Assembly (NCBI GenBank): GCA_944385455.1
Contig: CALWXI010000140.1
Coordinates: 1 to 5,088 of the forward strand
From: an uncultured Oscillospiraceae bacterium
Lineage (GTDB): Bacteria > Bacillota > Clostridia > Oscillospirales > Oscillospiraceae
DNA length: 5,088 nt
Direction of reading: 5' to 3'
Made by a program: the position numbers and the translations under genes. Of the stretch, positions 1 through 5,088 are shown piece by piece. Below the pieces are notes generated by a model. That model saw only the letters and a program-made list of their open reading frames with translations, ran no database searches and was not told the origin of the DNA. Position 1 is the stretch's first letter. Each line of letters starts with the position of its first letter.

Positions 1-728
1 GTGCCGTTGCCGGCGATGGACAGGGAGAAGAACGCCTGTCCCAGGGCATAGACCCACACAAGGGGATCCAGCAGCCCCTCCGGCCGGAGGACGAAGAGGT
101 AGCGGTAGCCCTCCGCCGCCCCGGGCAGGGTGCAGATGTACACCGCAAGCCCCGCGAACAGCAGGAAAAAGAGGGGCATGAGCACCTTGTTGGCCCGCTC
201 GATGCCCCCGGCGATGCCCAGGGCCATGATGACCAATGTGACGGCCATGGCGGCGGTCTGCCAGGCGGTATTGCCCCAGGCGGAGGCGGTGTCGTTGAAG
301 AAGGCGGTGAAGCCCTCCACGCCCTCACGGGCCAGCACCGCGCCGGTAAAGCTGCCCGCGGCGTACTTCAAAAGCCAGCCCACCACCACGGAATAGCCGA
401 TGGCCATGGCCAGGGAGCCCAGCACCGGCACCAGGCCCAGCACCTGGCCCCAGGTCCGGCTCCCGGTGCGCTGCTGCGCCGCCGCGCCGAAGGCCACGAT
501 GGGCCCGCCGCCGGTGGCCCGGCCGAAGGCCATCTCCCCGATGACGCCGGTGGCGGCGATGAGGGCCACGAACAGCAGGTAGGGGATGAGGAAGGTGGCG
601 CCGCCGTACTGGGACATCCGGGAGGGGAAGAGCCAGATGTTCCCCATGCCCACGGCGGACCCGATGCACGCCAGCTTGAAGCCCCATTTGGACCGGAACG
701 CGTCCCGAGGGCGGTTGTTCTCGTTCAT
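1..728 (-). CDS. Sodium-dependent transporter of the NSS/SNF family, N-terminal part (cut by window edge)
   Basis: This is a membrane symporter that uses the Na+ gradient to import an amino acid or related small substrate; the exact substrate cannot be read. It starts at ATG 728-726 behind GGGAGAA (734-740, spacing 5). The visible 242 residues cover TM1 to the start of TM6 of the LeuT fold. The inner-gate pair R-x-x-W is present (R12, W15, like LeuT R5/W8). TM1 carries GSAVGMGN at 23-30, giving the usual Na+ ligands (G23, A25, V26, N30), followed by FP and QYGG. Y112 in TM3 aligns with the LeuT substrate tyrosine Y108. GIER at 174-178 marks the TM5 start. TM6 begins with FFSLS at 233-237, where S235 replaces LeuT T254, then AGNG at the unwound site. 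About half of a usual 440-510 aa protein is present; the rest lies left of position 1. It is transcribed divergently from the sigma operon. The family call is very secure. Confidence 0.95.
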   Translation of the reverse strand, partial: MNENNRPRDAFRSKWGFKLACIGSAVGMGNIWLFPSRMSQYGGATFLIPYLLFVALIAATGVIGEMAFGRATGGGPIVAFGAAAQQRTGSRTWGQVLGLVPVLGSLAMAIGYSVVVGWLLKYAAGSFTGAVLAREGVEGFTAFFNDTASAWGNTAWQTAAMAVTLVIMALGIAGGIERANKVLMPLFFLLFAGLAVYICTLPGAAEGYRYLFVLRPEGLLDPLVWVYALGQAFFSLSIAGNG

Positions 729-777
729 GTGTGTTCTCCCGTTTTCCGGCGGAGCGTGTCCGCGCGTGATCGGGGAT

Positions 778-786
778 ATTGTATCA
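778..786 (-). promoter_or_regulatory. Extended -10 promoter for the NSS transporter
   Basis: Read on the minus strand this is TGATACAAT: a TACAAT -10 box (5 of 6 to TATAAT) preceded by the TGn extension. The -35 position 17 nt upstream (801-806) reads TTCCAT, a poor match, which is common where an extended -10 compensates. Transcription would start near 771, leaving a leader of roughly 43 nt before the transporter ATG. Inferred from motif matching only. Confidence 0.6.
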
Positions 787-789
787 TAT

Positions 790-808
790 CCTTCCGCCAG
801 ATGGAAGG
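790..808. promoter_or_regulatory. Small dyad over the transporter -35 region, possible operator
   Basis: CCTTCC (790-795) and GGAAGG (803-808) form a perfect 6-bp inverted repeat around a 7-nt spacer. It sits just upstream of the extended -10 and covers the -35 position of the leftward promoter, where a regulator could act. A 6-bp dyad in GC-rich sequence can occur by chance, so this is only a candidate. Confidence 0.25.
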
Positions 809-842
809 GCCGTGCCGGAACACGAAAAAATTTACGGTGCTG

Positions 843-873
843 TGAAGAAATCCCGCGGCCTGCATCGTATGAT
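843..873 (+). promoter_or_regulatory. Weak candidate promoter for the sigma-factor operon
   Basis: TGAAGA (843-848) is followed after 17 nt by CGTATG (866-871). This resembles the TGAAAC / CGTA elements of Bacillus ECF promoters and would allow autoregulation. The same site contains TATGAT (868-873), a 5-of-6 match to a vegetative -10, but it has no good -35. A start near 880 would leave a short leader containing the AGGAGG at 891-896. Both readings are weak; no clear vegetative promoter is visible for this operon. Confidence 0.25.
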
Positions 874-890
874 GAATGACGGAACAAGAG

Positions 891-896
891 AGGAGG
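891..896 (+). promoter_or_regulatory. Ribosome binding site that decides the sigma-factor start
   Basis: AGGAGG lies 11 nt before TTG 908 and only 2 nt before the in-frame GTG 899. The ATGs at 869 and 872 lie upstream of it and have no Shine-Dalgarno sequence of their own. On spacing alone TTG 908 is the most usable start, although 11 nt is a little long. Confidence 0.6.
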
Positions 897-907
897 CGGT
901 GGACAGC

Positions 908-1447
908 TTGACGAGCAAGGAACAGTTTTCCCGGCTGGTGGCCCAATATGAGCGTCTGGTGTACACCGTCTGCTTTCAGCTGGCACGGGACAGCGCGGCG
1001 GCGGAGGATCTGACCCAGGAGGCCTTTCTCTCCGCCTACCTGCACCGGGACAGCTGCCCGGCGGGCTATGAGCGCCAATGGCTGTGCCGCATTGCCGCCA
1101 ACAAGGCCAAGGACTACCTGCAAAGCGCCTGGAACCGGCACACGGTGCTGCCCGGGGACGAGGAGATGCCCACCGGGCTCTCCCCGCCCACGGAGGAGGT
1201 GGCCCTGGCCCGGTCCGGCGCGCGGGAGATCGCCGAGGCCGTGGCGGCGCTGCAGGAGCCGTACCGCCCGGTGTGCCGGCTGTGCCTTTTGGAGGAGCGA
1301 ACGCCGGAAGAAGCGGCCCTGGCCCTGGGCAGGCCGGTAAAGACGGTCCACACGCAGCTCAGCCGCGGCAAAAAGCTGCTGCGGCAGCAATTGGAAAGGA
1401 GGGGATACCATGGAGATCTTCCGCGCGGACGGACACCTGACCGATGA
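908..1447 (+). CDS. ECF-type RNA polymerase sigma factor (sigma-70 family, regions 2 and 4)
   Basis: This subunit should direct RNA polymerase to a small set of stress or envelope promoters. With the TTG start it has 179 residues, the usual ECF size. Region 2 spans about 10-77: the core-binding stretch AAAEDLTQEAFLSAY (30-44) and the -10-recognition part WLCRIAANKAKDYL (58-71) are typical. A linker (78-104) has no domain. Region 4 spans about 107-163, with a helix-turn-helix that includes TPEEAALALGRPVKTVHTQLSR (132-153) for -35 recognition. Start choice: AGGAGG at 891-896 favours TTG 908; GTG 899 would add MDS and read well as a sigma N-terminus but sits 2 nt from the SD; ATG 869/872 lack an SD. 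The 3' end overlaps the anti-sigma gene by 38 nt, the expected arrangement for a sigma/anti-sigma pair. The family is clear; the regulon and signal are unknown. Confidence 0.93.
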   Translation: MTSKEQFSRLVAQYERLVYTVCFQLARDSAAAEDLTQEAFLSAYLHRDSCPAGYERQWLCRIAANKAKDYLQSAWNRHTVLPGDEEMPTGLSPPTEEVALARSGAREIAEAVAALQEPYRPVCRLCLLEERTPEEAALALGRPVKTVHTQLSRGKKLLRQQLERRGYHGDLPRGRTPDR

Positions 1448-1880
1448 GGCTCTGGCCTCCCTGGCGGAAGGGCGGCCCCTGGAGGAGCTCACCCGCCTGG
1501 AGATGGCGGAGCACCTGTCCTTCTGCGACCTGTGCCTCCAGCGCTACACCGACGCCCTGACGGGCGCGGAGCTGGCGGTGCCCCCGGCCTCCTGCCGGGA
1601 GGGACTGTGGCGCCGGGTCCGGGTCCGGGCCATCCGGCTTCTCACCAACCGCTACGCCACCGCCGCCGCCGCGGTGGTCCTGGCGCTGACCCTGGTCTGG
1701 AGCGACGTGGGACGCCCCGCCGCCGCTTCTCCGGATCCCCCCGCCGTCTCCGCCCGCATCCAGTCCCACCTGGCATGGTGGAACAACTCCCTGGACCAGG
1801 CGGTATCCGGTCTGGCCGACCTGCTGGACGCCGTGGGCGGCCGGCTCTCTGAATCCACACAAGGAGGAACCAACTCATGA
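1410..1880 (+). CDS. Membrane anti-sigma factor with zinc-binding (ZAS / zf-HC2) domain
   Basis: This protein should bind and silence the sigma factor encoded just upstream and release it on a signal. The 156 residues read as three parts. The cytoplasmic N-terminus has the ZAS zinc pattern H9-x25-H35-x3-C39-x2-C42, the same spacing as in RsrA-type anti-sigmas, although the first ligand there is Cys. One transmembrane helix lies at about 82-97, preceded by a basic stretch (R68-R81) that keeps the N-terminus inside. The outer tail of about 59 residues has a Pro/Ala linker and then an amphipathic helix (about 113-142). It starts at ATG 1410 behind AAGGAGG (1396-1402, spacing 7). It overlaps the sigma gene by 38 nt in another frame and overlaps the next gene by ATGA. 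No protease site or sensor domain is recognisable outside. The role is confident; the signal is unknown. Confidence 0.9.
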   Translation: MEIFRADGHLTDEALASLAEGRPLEELTRLEMAEHLSFCDLCLQRYTDALTGAELAVPPASCREGLWRRVRVRAIRLLTNRYATAAAAVVLALTLVWSDVGRPAAASPDPPAVSARIQSHLAWWNNSLDQAVSGLADLLDAVGGRLSESTQGGTNS

Positions 1881-2467
1881 GACCCAAACACGGACTGCTG
1901 TTTTTCCTCTCTTCCTGCGTCCCCGGCTGCGGCGAGATGCACCAGGGATATATGAAGCGGGGCATTTCCATCCTCACCGCCTTCTGCGCGCTCTTCGCCC
2001 TGTCGGTCTTTCTGGAGATCGGGGCGGTGGCGGTGCTGATGCTGCCGCTGTGGCTCTACTCCTTCTTCGACAGCTACAACCTCCGCGCCCGGATGCTGGA
2101 CGGCACCGCGGAGCCGGACGCCTACCTCTTCGGTCTTTCGGACATGGATTCCCGCAAGCTGGCGGAGCTCTGCCGCAAACGCCACAGCCTCATCGGCTGG
2201 GTCCTGGTGGCCGTCGGCGTCTACGCCCTCTACGAGCGTCTGGCCGGAGGGGTGCTGTCCCAGCTGCTGGGATGGAGTGAGGAGCTGGACTGGCTCTATT
2301 TCCTGCTGGTCTACGACCTGCCCCGCCTGGCGGTGACGGTGCTCATCATCGCCCTGGGCGTGTGGTTCATCCGGGGACCCCGCAGGGACGGTACCGGCGA
2401 CATTCCGCCCTTCACCCCGCCCGCCGGGGAGGCGCCGGGAGAGGAGGAGCGCCATGACCAGCTTTGA
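1877..2467 (+). CDS. TM2-like multi-pass membrane protein of the sigma operon, function unknown
   Basis: I do not recognise a characterised protein. The 196 residues begin with a short hydrophobic piece and a PGCGEMHQGYMKRG motif (16-29), resembling the PGxGxxYxGxxKRG signature of TM2-like membrane proteins. Two helices follow (about 30-46 and 48-64), closing with WLYSFFDSYN (59-68), also typical of that group. A soluble stretch (69-103) with acidic and basic residues separates them from two more hydrophobic segments (about 104-119 and 151-166). The tail (167-196) is Pro/Glu-rich and likely disordered. It starts at ATG 1877 behind AAGGAGG (1861-1867, spacing 9), with ATGA overlap to the anti-sigma gene, so translation is probably coupled. 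C14, C18 and H22 cluster at the first membrane boundary. It may modulate the anti-sigma factor or be an effector of the response; neither is shown by the sequence. Confidence 0.87.
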   Translation: MRPKHGLLFFLSSCVPGCGEMHQGYMKRGISILTAFCALFALSVFLEIGAVAVLMLPLWLYSFFDSYNLRARMLDGTAEPDAYLFGLSDMDSRKLAELCRKRHSLIGWVLVAVGVYALYERLAGGVLSQLLGWSEELDWLYFLLVYDLPRLAVTVLIIALGVWFIRGPRRDGTGDIPPFTPPAGEAPGEEERHDQL

Positions 2468-2789
2468 GCAAATGGATCAGGCCCCGCAGACGCCGCCCCG
2501 GCGCCGGGCGGGCACCTTCACCCTGGGGGGCGTGCTGATTGTCACCGGCGCACTGATGGCCCTGTCGCTTTTCTTTCCGGAAGCGGATTTTGACTGGGCG
2601 CTGAAGGCCTCCCCGCTGATCCTCATCTCTCTGGGCGCGGAGGTGCTGCTGGCCGCCCGGGGCGGCGCCCGGGTGAAGTACGACTGGGCGGCCATGGTGC
2701 TGTGCTTCCTGCTCACCGGCGGGGCGCTGTGCCTGTACGCGGCGGCCTGGATGCTGCTGCACGTCCCGGACTGGTATCTCTATTGGTAG
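2454..2789 (+). CDS. Small three-TM membrane protein, LiaF/DUF5668-like in style, function unknown
   Basis: This last gene of the sigma operon encodes 111 residues. The N-terminus (1-21) is polar with PPRRR at 14-18, which should stay in the cytoplasm. Three hydrophobic segments follow at about 22-40, 52-68 and 79-102, with a short aromatic tail ending WYLYW. The pattern GGVLIVTGALMAL ... PLILISLGAEVLL recalls the N-terminal membrane part of LiaF-like / DUF5668 proteins, which often accompany envelope-stress regulators. This is a resemblance by eye, and no LiaF-type soluble C-terminal domain is present. It starts at ATG 2454 behind GAGGAGG (2441-2447, spacing 6) and overlaps the previous gene by 14 nt. 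The terminator hairpin begins 9 nt after its stop. The gene is very likely real from its SD, packing and composition; the family is tentative. Confidence 0.85.
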   Translation: MTSFEQMDQAPQTPPRRRAGTFTLGGVLIVTGALMALSLFFPEADFDWALKASPLILISLGAEVLLAARGGARVKYDWAAMVLCFLLTGGALCLYAAAWMLLHVPDWYLYW

Positions 2790-2798
2790 AAAGAGCAG

Positions 2799-2833
2799 AA
2801 GGACCCCCGGCCCAGATTGGGCCGGGGGTCCTT
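2799..2833. terminator. Shared bidirectional intrinsic terminator between the sigma operon and tex
   Basis: Arms 2799-2814 and 2818-2833 are a perfect 16-bp inverted repeat (AAGGACCCCCGGCCCA and its complement) around a 3-nt loop GAT. It fills most of the 52-nt gap between two convergent stops. On the minus strand, after tex, the stem is followed by a pyrimidine-rich CTGCTCTTTCT tail. On the plus strand the tail is TTGCTTGGATT. Both T-tracts are broken, but the very stable GC stem with AA/TT ends fits a terminator used from both sides. Confidence 0.9.
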
Positions 2834-2841
2834 GCTTGGAT

Positions 2842-5010
2842 TCAGGGCTTGCCCGCCTGGCGCATGGAGAGGGAGATGCGCCTTTTCTTCTCGTCCACCT
2901 CCAGCACCCGCACCTGCACCACATCGCCCACGGACACCACCTCCGAGGGGTGGCGGAGAAAGCGGTCCGCCACCTGAGAGATGTGGACCAGGCCGTCCTG
3001 GTGGACGCCGATGTCCACGAACACACCGAAGTCGATGACGTTGCGTACCGTGCCGGTGAGGGTCATGCCGGGCTTCAAGTCCTTGATCTCCAGGACGTCG
3101 GTGCGGAGGATGGGGCGGGGCAGCTCCTCCCGGATGTCCCGGCCGGGCTTCATCAGCTCCGCGGCCACGTCCCGCAGGGTGGGCACGCCCACTCCCGCCT
3201 CCTGCGCCGCCCGTTCCTCGCCGTAGGCGCGGACCTGGGCGGGAAGATCTCCCAGCTGTCCGGCGCTCACGTCCGCCAGAGTGTGGCCGGTGAGAGCGAG
3301 CAGCTTTTCCGCCGCGGCGTAGCTCTCCGGATGGACGGCGGTGTTGTCCAGCACGCTTTTGCTCTCCGGCACCCGCAGGAAGCCCGCGCACTGCTGGAAG
3401 GCCTTGGGACCCAGCTTGGGCACCTTCAGAAGCTGGCGGCGGGAGGTGAAGGGGCCGTTTTCCTCCCGGTAGGCCACCACATTTTTGGCGGTGGCGGCGG
3501 TGAGTCCCGCCACACGCTGCAAAAGCGACGCGGACGCGGTGTTCACGTCCACGCCCACGGCGTTGACGCAGTCCTCCACCACGCCGTCCAGCGCCTCGTC
3601 CAGCCGCTTTTGCGGGCAGTCATGCTGGTACTGGCCCACACCGATGGCCTTGGGGTCGATCTTCACCAGCTCCGCCAGGGGGTCCTGGAGCCGCCGGGCG
3701 ATGGACACCGCGGACCGCAGGTTCACGTCGAACTGGGGGAACTCCGCCGCCGCCAGGGCGCTGGCGGAATATACGGAGGCCCCCGCCTCGGAGACGATCA
3801 TATAGCTCACGGCGGTCCCCGCCTCCCGCAGGCGGCGGATCAGCTCCACGGCCATCTGCTCCGTCTCCCGGCTGGCGGTGCCGTTGCCGATGGCGATGTG
3901 GGCCACCCCGTGGCGGCGCACCAGCTTCTCCAGGGCGGCGATGGCCTCCTCCTTCTGCCGCTGGCCGTAGGTGGGGTACACCACGGCGGTGTCCAGCACC
4001 TTGCCGGTACCGTCCACCACCGCCACCTTGCAGCCCATGCGATACCCCGGGTCCAGGCCCATGGTCACCTTTCCTTTCACCGGCGGCTGCATCAAAAGGG
4101 GCTTGAGGTTCAGCGCGAACTGGCCGATGGCCCCCTCCCCGGCCTTCTCCGTCAGGGCCGAGCGGATCTCCCGCTCCAGGGAGGGGAAGAGCAGCCGGTC
4201 CCAGGCGTCCTCCGCCGCCGCCTTCACGAATTCCATGGCGGCGCTGCCCGGCACCACCGCGTGCCGCCGCACCGTCCGCAGGGCGGTCTCCCGGTCCGTT
4301 TCCACCCGGACCTTCAGCTTCTCCTCCCGCTCGCCCCGGTTGATGGCCAGGATCTGGTGGCCCTGGAGCCGGGAGAGGGGCTGGGAGAAGTCATAGTAGA
4401 GGCGGTAGACCGTGTCCTCCTCCGTGGCGGCGGTGCTCACCAGCCGCCCCTCCTTCTCCAGCAGCCCCCGCAGCCGGCCCCGGAGCTGGGCGTCGTCGCT
4501 GAGGGTCTCGGCCACGATGTCCGACGCCCCGGCCAGGGCATCCTCCGCCGTCTCCACGCCCTTTTCCGGGTCCACATAGTCCGCGGCGGCAGTCAGGGGA
4601 TCCGGGCAGTCCGGCCCCTGGGCGAAGAGCAGCTGTGCCAGAGGCTCCAGCCCTTTCTCCCGGGCCACCGTGGCCCGGGTGCGGCGCTTTTGCCTGTAAG
4701 GCCGGTACAGATCCTCCACCTCCGCCAGCGTGGCGGCGGCGGTCAGTGCGGCGGAGAGCTCCTCCGTGAGCTTTCCCTGGGCCTCGATGGCGGCGCGCAC
4801 CGCCTCTCTCCGCTCCTCCAGGCCCCGGAGGTACTGGAGCCGCTCCTCCAGGGTGCGCAGGGCGGTGTCGTCCATGGCGCCGTGGAGCTCCTTCCGGTAA
4901 CGGGCGATGAAGGGGATAGTGTTGCCCTCGTCCAGGAGGCGCACCACGTTCTCCACATGCTGGGGGGATTGGTTCAGCTCTCCGGCCAGGGTCTGTATGA
5001 TGGGTTCCAT
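2842..5010 (-). CDS. tex: Tex family transcription accessory / RNA-binding protein
   Basis: Tex is a cytoplasmic nucleic-acid-binding protein related to eukaryotic Spt6, linked in other bacteria to transcription and RNA processing. This copy is complete at 722 residues, close to other Gram-positive Tex proteins (about 720-730). The helical N-terminal domain holds NTIPFIARYRKE (30-41) and VEDLYRPYRQKRRTRA (98-113). The YqgF/RNase H-like domain runs from about 314, with GLDPGYRMGCKVAVVD (318-333), IGNGTASRETE (374-384) and SEAGASVYSASALA (407-420). SIARRLQDPLAELVKIDPK (436-454) and GVGQYQHD (457-464) follow. Tandem helix-hairpin-helix motifs lie at about 487-547 (VDVNTAS, NGPFTSRRQLLKVPKLGPKAF). 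A C-terminal S1 RNA-binding domain (about 645-716) includes GVFVDIGVHQDGLVHIS. It starts at ATG 5010-5008 behind AAAGGAG (5017-5023, spacing 6). No frameshift or missing domain is seen. It is monocistronic and convergent with the sigma operon. Confidence 0.98.
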   Translation of the reverse strand: MEPIIQTLAGELNQSPQHVENVVRLLDEGNTIPFIARYRKELHGAMDDTALRTLEERLQYLRGLEERREAVRAAIEAQGKLTEELSAALTAAATLAEVEDLYRPYRQKRRTRATVAREKGLEPLAQLLFAQGPDCPDPLTAAADYVDPEKGVETAEDALAGASDIVAETLSDDAQLRGRLRGLLEKEGRLVSTAATEEDTVYRLYYDFSQPLSRLQGHQILAINRGEREEKLKVRVETDRETALRTVRRHAVVPGSAAMEFVKAAAEDAWDRLLFPSLEREIRSALTEKAGEGAIGQFALNLKPLLMQPPVKGKVTMGLDPGYRMGCKVAVVDGTGKVLDTAVVYPTYGQRQKEEAIAALEKLVRRHGVAHIAIGNGTASRETEQMAVELIRRLREAGTAVSYMIVSEAGASVYSASALAAAEFPQFDVNLRSAVSIARRLQDPLAELVKIDPKAIGVGQYQHDCPQKRLDEALDGVVEDCVNAVGVDVNTASASLLQRVAGLTAATAKNVVAYREENGPFTSRRQLLKVPKLGPKAFQQCAGFLRVPESKSVLDNTAVHPESYAAAEKLLALTGHTLADVSAGQLGDLPAQVRAYGEERAAQEAGVGVPTLRDVAAELMKPGRDIREELPRPILRTDVLEIKDLKPGMTLTGTVRNVIDFGVFVDIGVHQDGLVHISQVADRFLRHPSEVVSVGDVVQVRVLEVDEKKRRISLSMRQAGKP

Positions 5011-5042
5011 AGGATGCTCCTTTGTTCAGATGAGATAGGAAT

Positions 5043-5071
5043 ATTTTACGCGATTTCAGGCCATAAGTCCA
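5043..5071 (-). promoter_or_regulatory. Sigma-A-type promoter for tex
   Basis: Read on the minus strand, -35 TGGACT (5066-5071, 4 of 6 to TTGACA) and -10 TAAAAT (5043-5048, 5 of 6 to TATAAT) are separated by exactly 17 nt. Transcription would start near 5036, giving a leader of about 26 nt that holds the AAAGGAG ribosome binding site. The 5011-5065 stretch is clearly more A+T-rich than the coding DNA, as expected for a promoter. No gene is visible from 5011 to the right edge. Confidence 0.7.
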
Positions 5072-5088
5072 GCCGATTTCCTTGCGCT

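Noticed and set aside
130..396. 88-codon plus-strand frame inside the transporter
   Set aside because: It is antisense to TM segments of a clear NSS protein, with no motif of its own.
749..763. GCGGA/TCCGC 5-bp hairpin in the transporter leader
   Set aside because: It is too short and in very GC-rich DNA; there is no conserved riboswitch or attenuator layout around it.
817..840. GGAACA (817-822) with an A-tract as an ECF -35 for the sigma operon
   Set aside because: No CGTC/CGTA-type -10 lies at the required 15-17 nt distance; the nearest CGG is only about 12 nt away.
725..1492. 255-codon open frame on the minus strand opposite the sigma factor
   Set aside because: It lies antisense to a convincing ECF sigma gene, has no recognisable motifs, and its Arg/Gly/Gln-rich composition is what an antisense frame in GC-rich DNA gives.
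1877..1920. Lipoprotein signal (LSSC before C14) in the TM2-like protein
   Set aside because: The hydrophobic core before the cysteine is only about six residues, and the PGxG...GYMKRG context fits a TM2-like membrane segment better.
1652..2455. 267-codon open frame on the minus strand opposite the anti-sigma and TM2-like genes
   Set aside because: It spans two real overlapping genes in antisense, is low in hydrophobic pattern, has no family signature, and has no supporting operon context.
3971..4396. Plus-strand frames inside tex (also 3485-3805 and 2981-3226)
   Set aside because: They are antisense to conserved Tex domains; Ser/Thr/Arg-rich translations without motifs are shadows of the tex reading frame.
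1..5088. CRISPR arrays, insertion sequences, tRNA/rRNA genes, phage or integration sites
   Set aside because: No direct-repeat array, transposase, terminal inverted repeats or tRNA-like cloverleaf was seen; base composition is even across the genes, with no sign of recent transfer.

Overview
The window is about two-thirds G+C and densely coded. It carries strong AAGGAGG-type ribosome binding sites and families typical of Firmicutes. This fits a high-GC member of the Clostridia, for example the Oscillospiraceae gut group (Flavonifractor/Oscillibacter-like). The assignment is inferred from gene style and protein similarity by eye, not from a database search.

Layout. (1) Positions 1-728, minus strand: the first 242 codons of a sodium-coupled neurotransmitter:sodium symporter (NSS/SNF, LeuT fold); the gene runs out of the left edge. 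(2) Positions 729-907: a divergent intergenic region holding an extended -10 promoter for the transporter, a small dyad near its -35 region, and only weak promoter candidates for the rightward operon. (3) Positions about 908-2789, plus strand: a tightly packed four-gene operon made of an ECF-type sigma factor, its zinc-binding (ZAS) membrane anti-sigma factor, a TM2-like multi-pass membrane protein and a small three-TM protein. Every junction overlaps (38, 4 and 14 nt), so translation is probably coupled. (4) Positions 2790-2841: a perfect 16-bp hairpin serving as a shared terminator between convergent transcription units. (5) Positions 2842-5010, minus strand: the complete tex gene (transcription accessory / RNA-binding protein, 722 aa), with a good sigma-A-type promoter at 5043-5071.

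How the genes work together. The sigma/anti-sigma pair should form a membrane-to-promoter signalling switch: the anti-sigma holds the sigma factor through its cytoplasmic zinc domain until an envelope signal releases it. The two following membrane proteins are coupled to the pair and are the least understood part of the window; they may sense, tune or carry out the response. Tex and the transporter are separate transcription units. Nothing here is clearly a new biological system; the best lead is the two accessory membrane proteins of the sigma operon. There is no tRNA, rRNA, CRISPR array, insertion sequence or long repeat, and no gene-free stretch over 300 bases.
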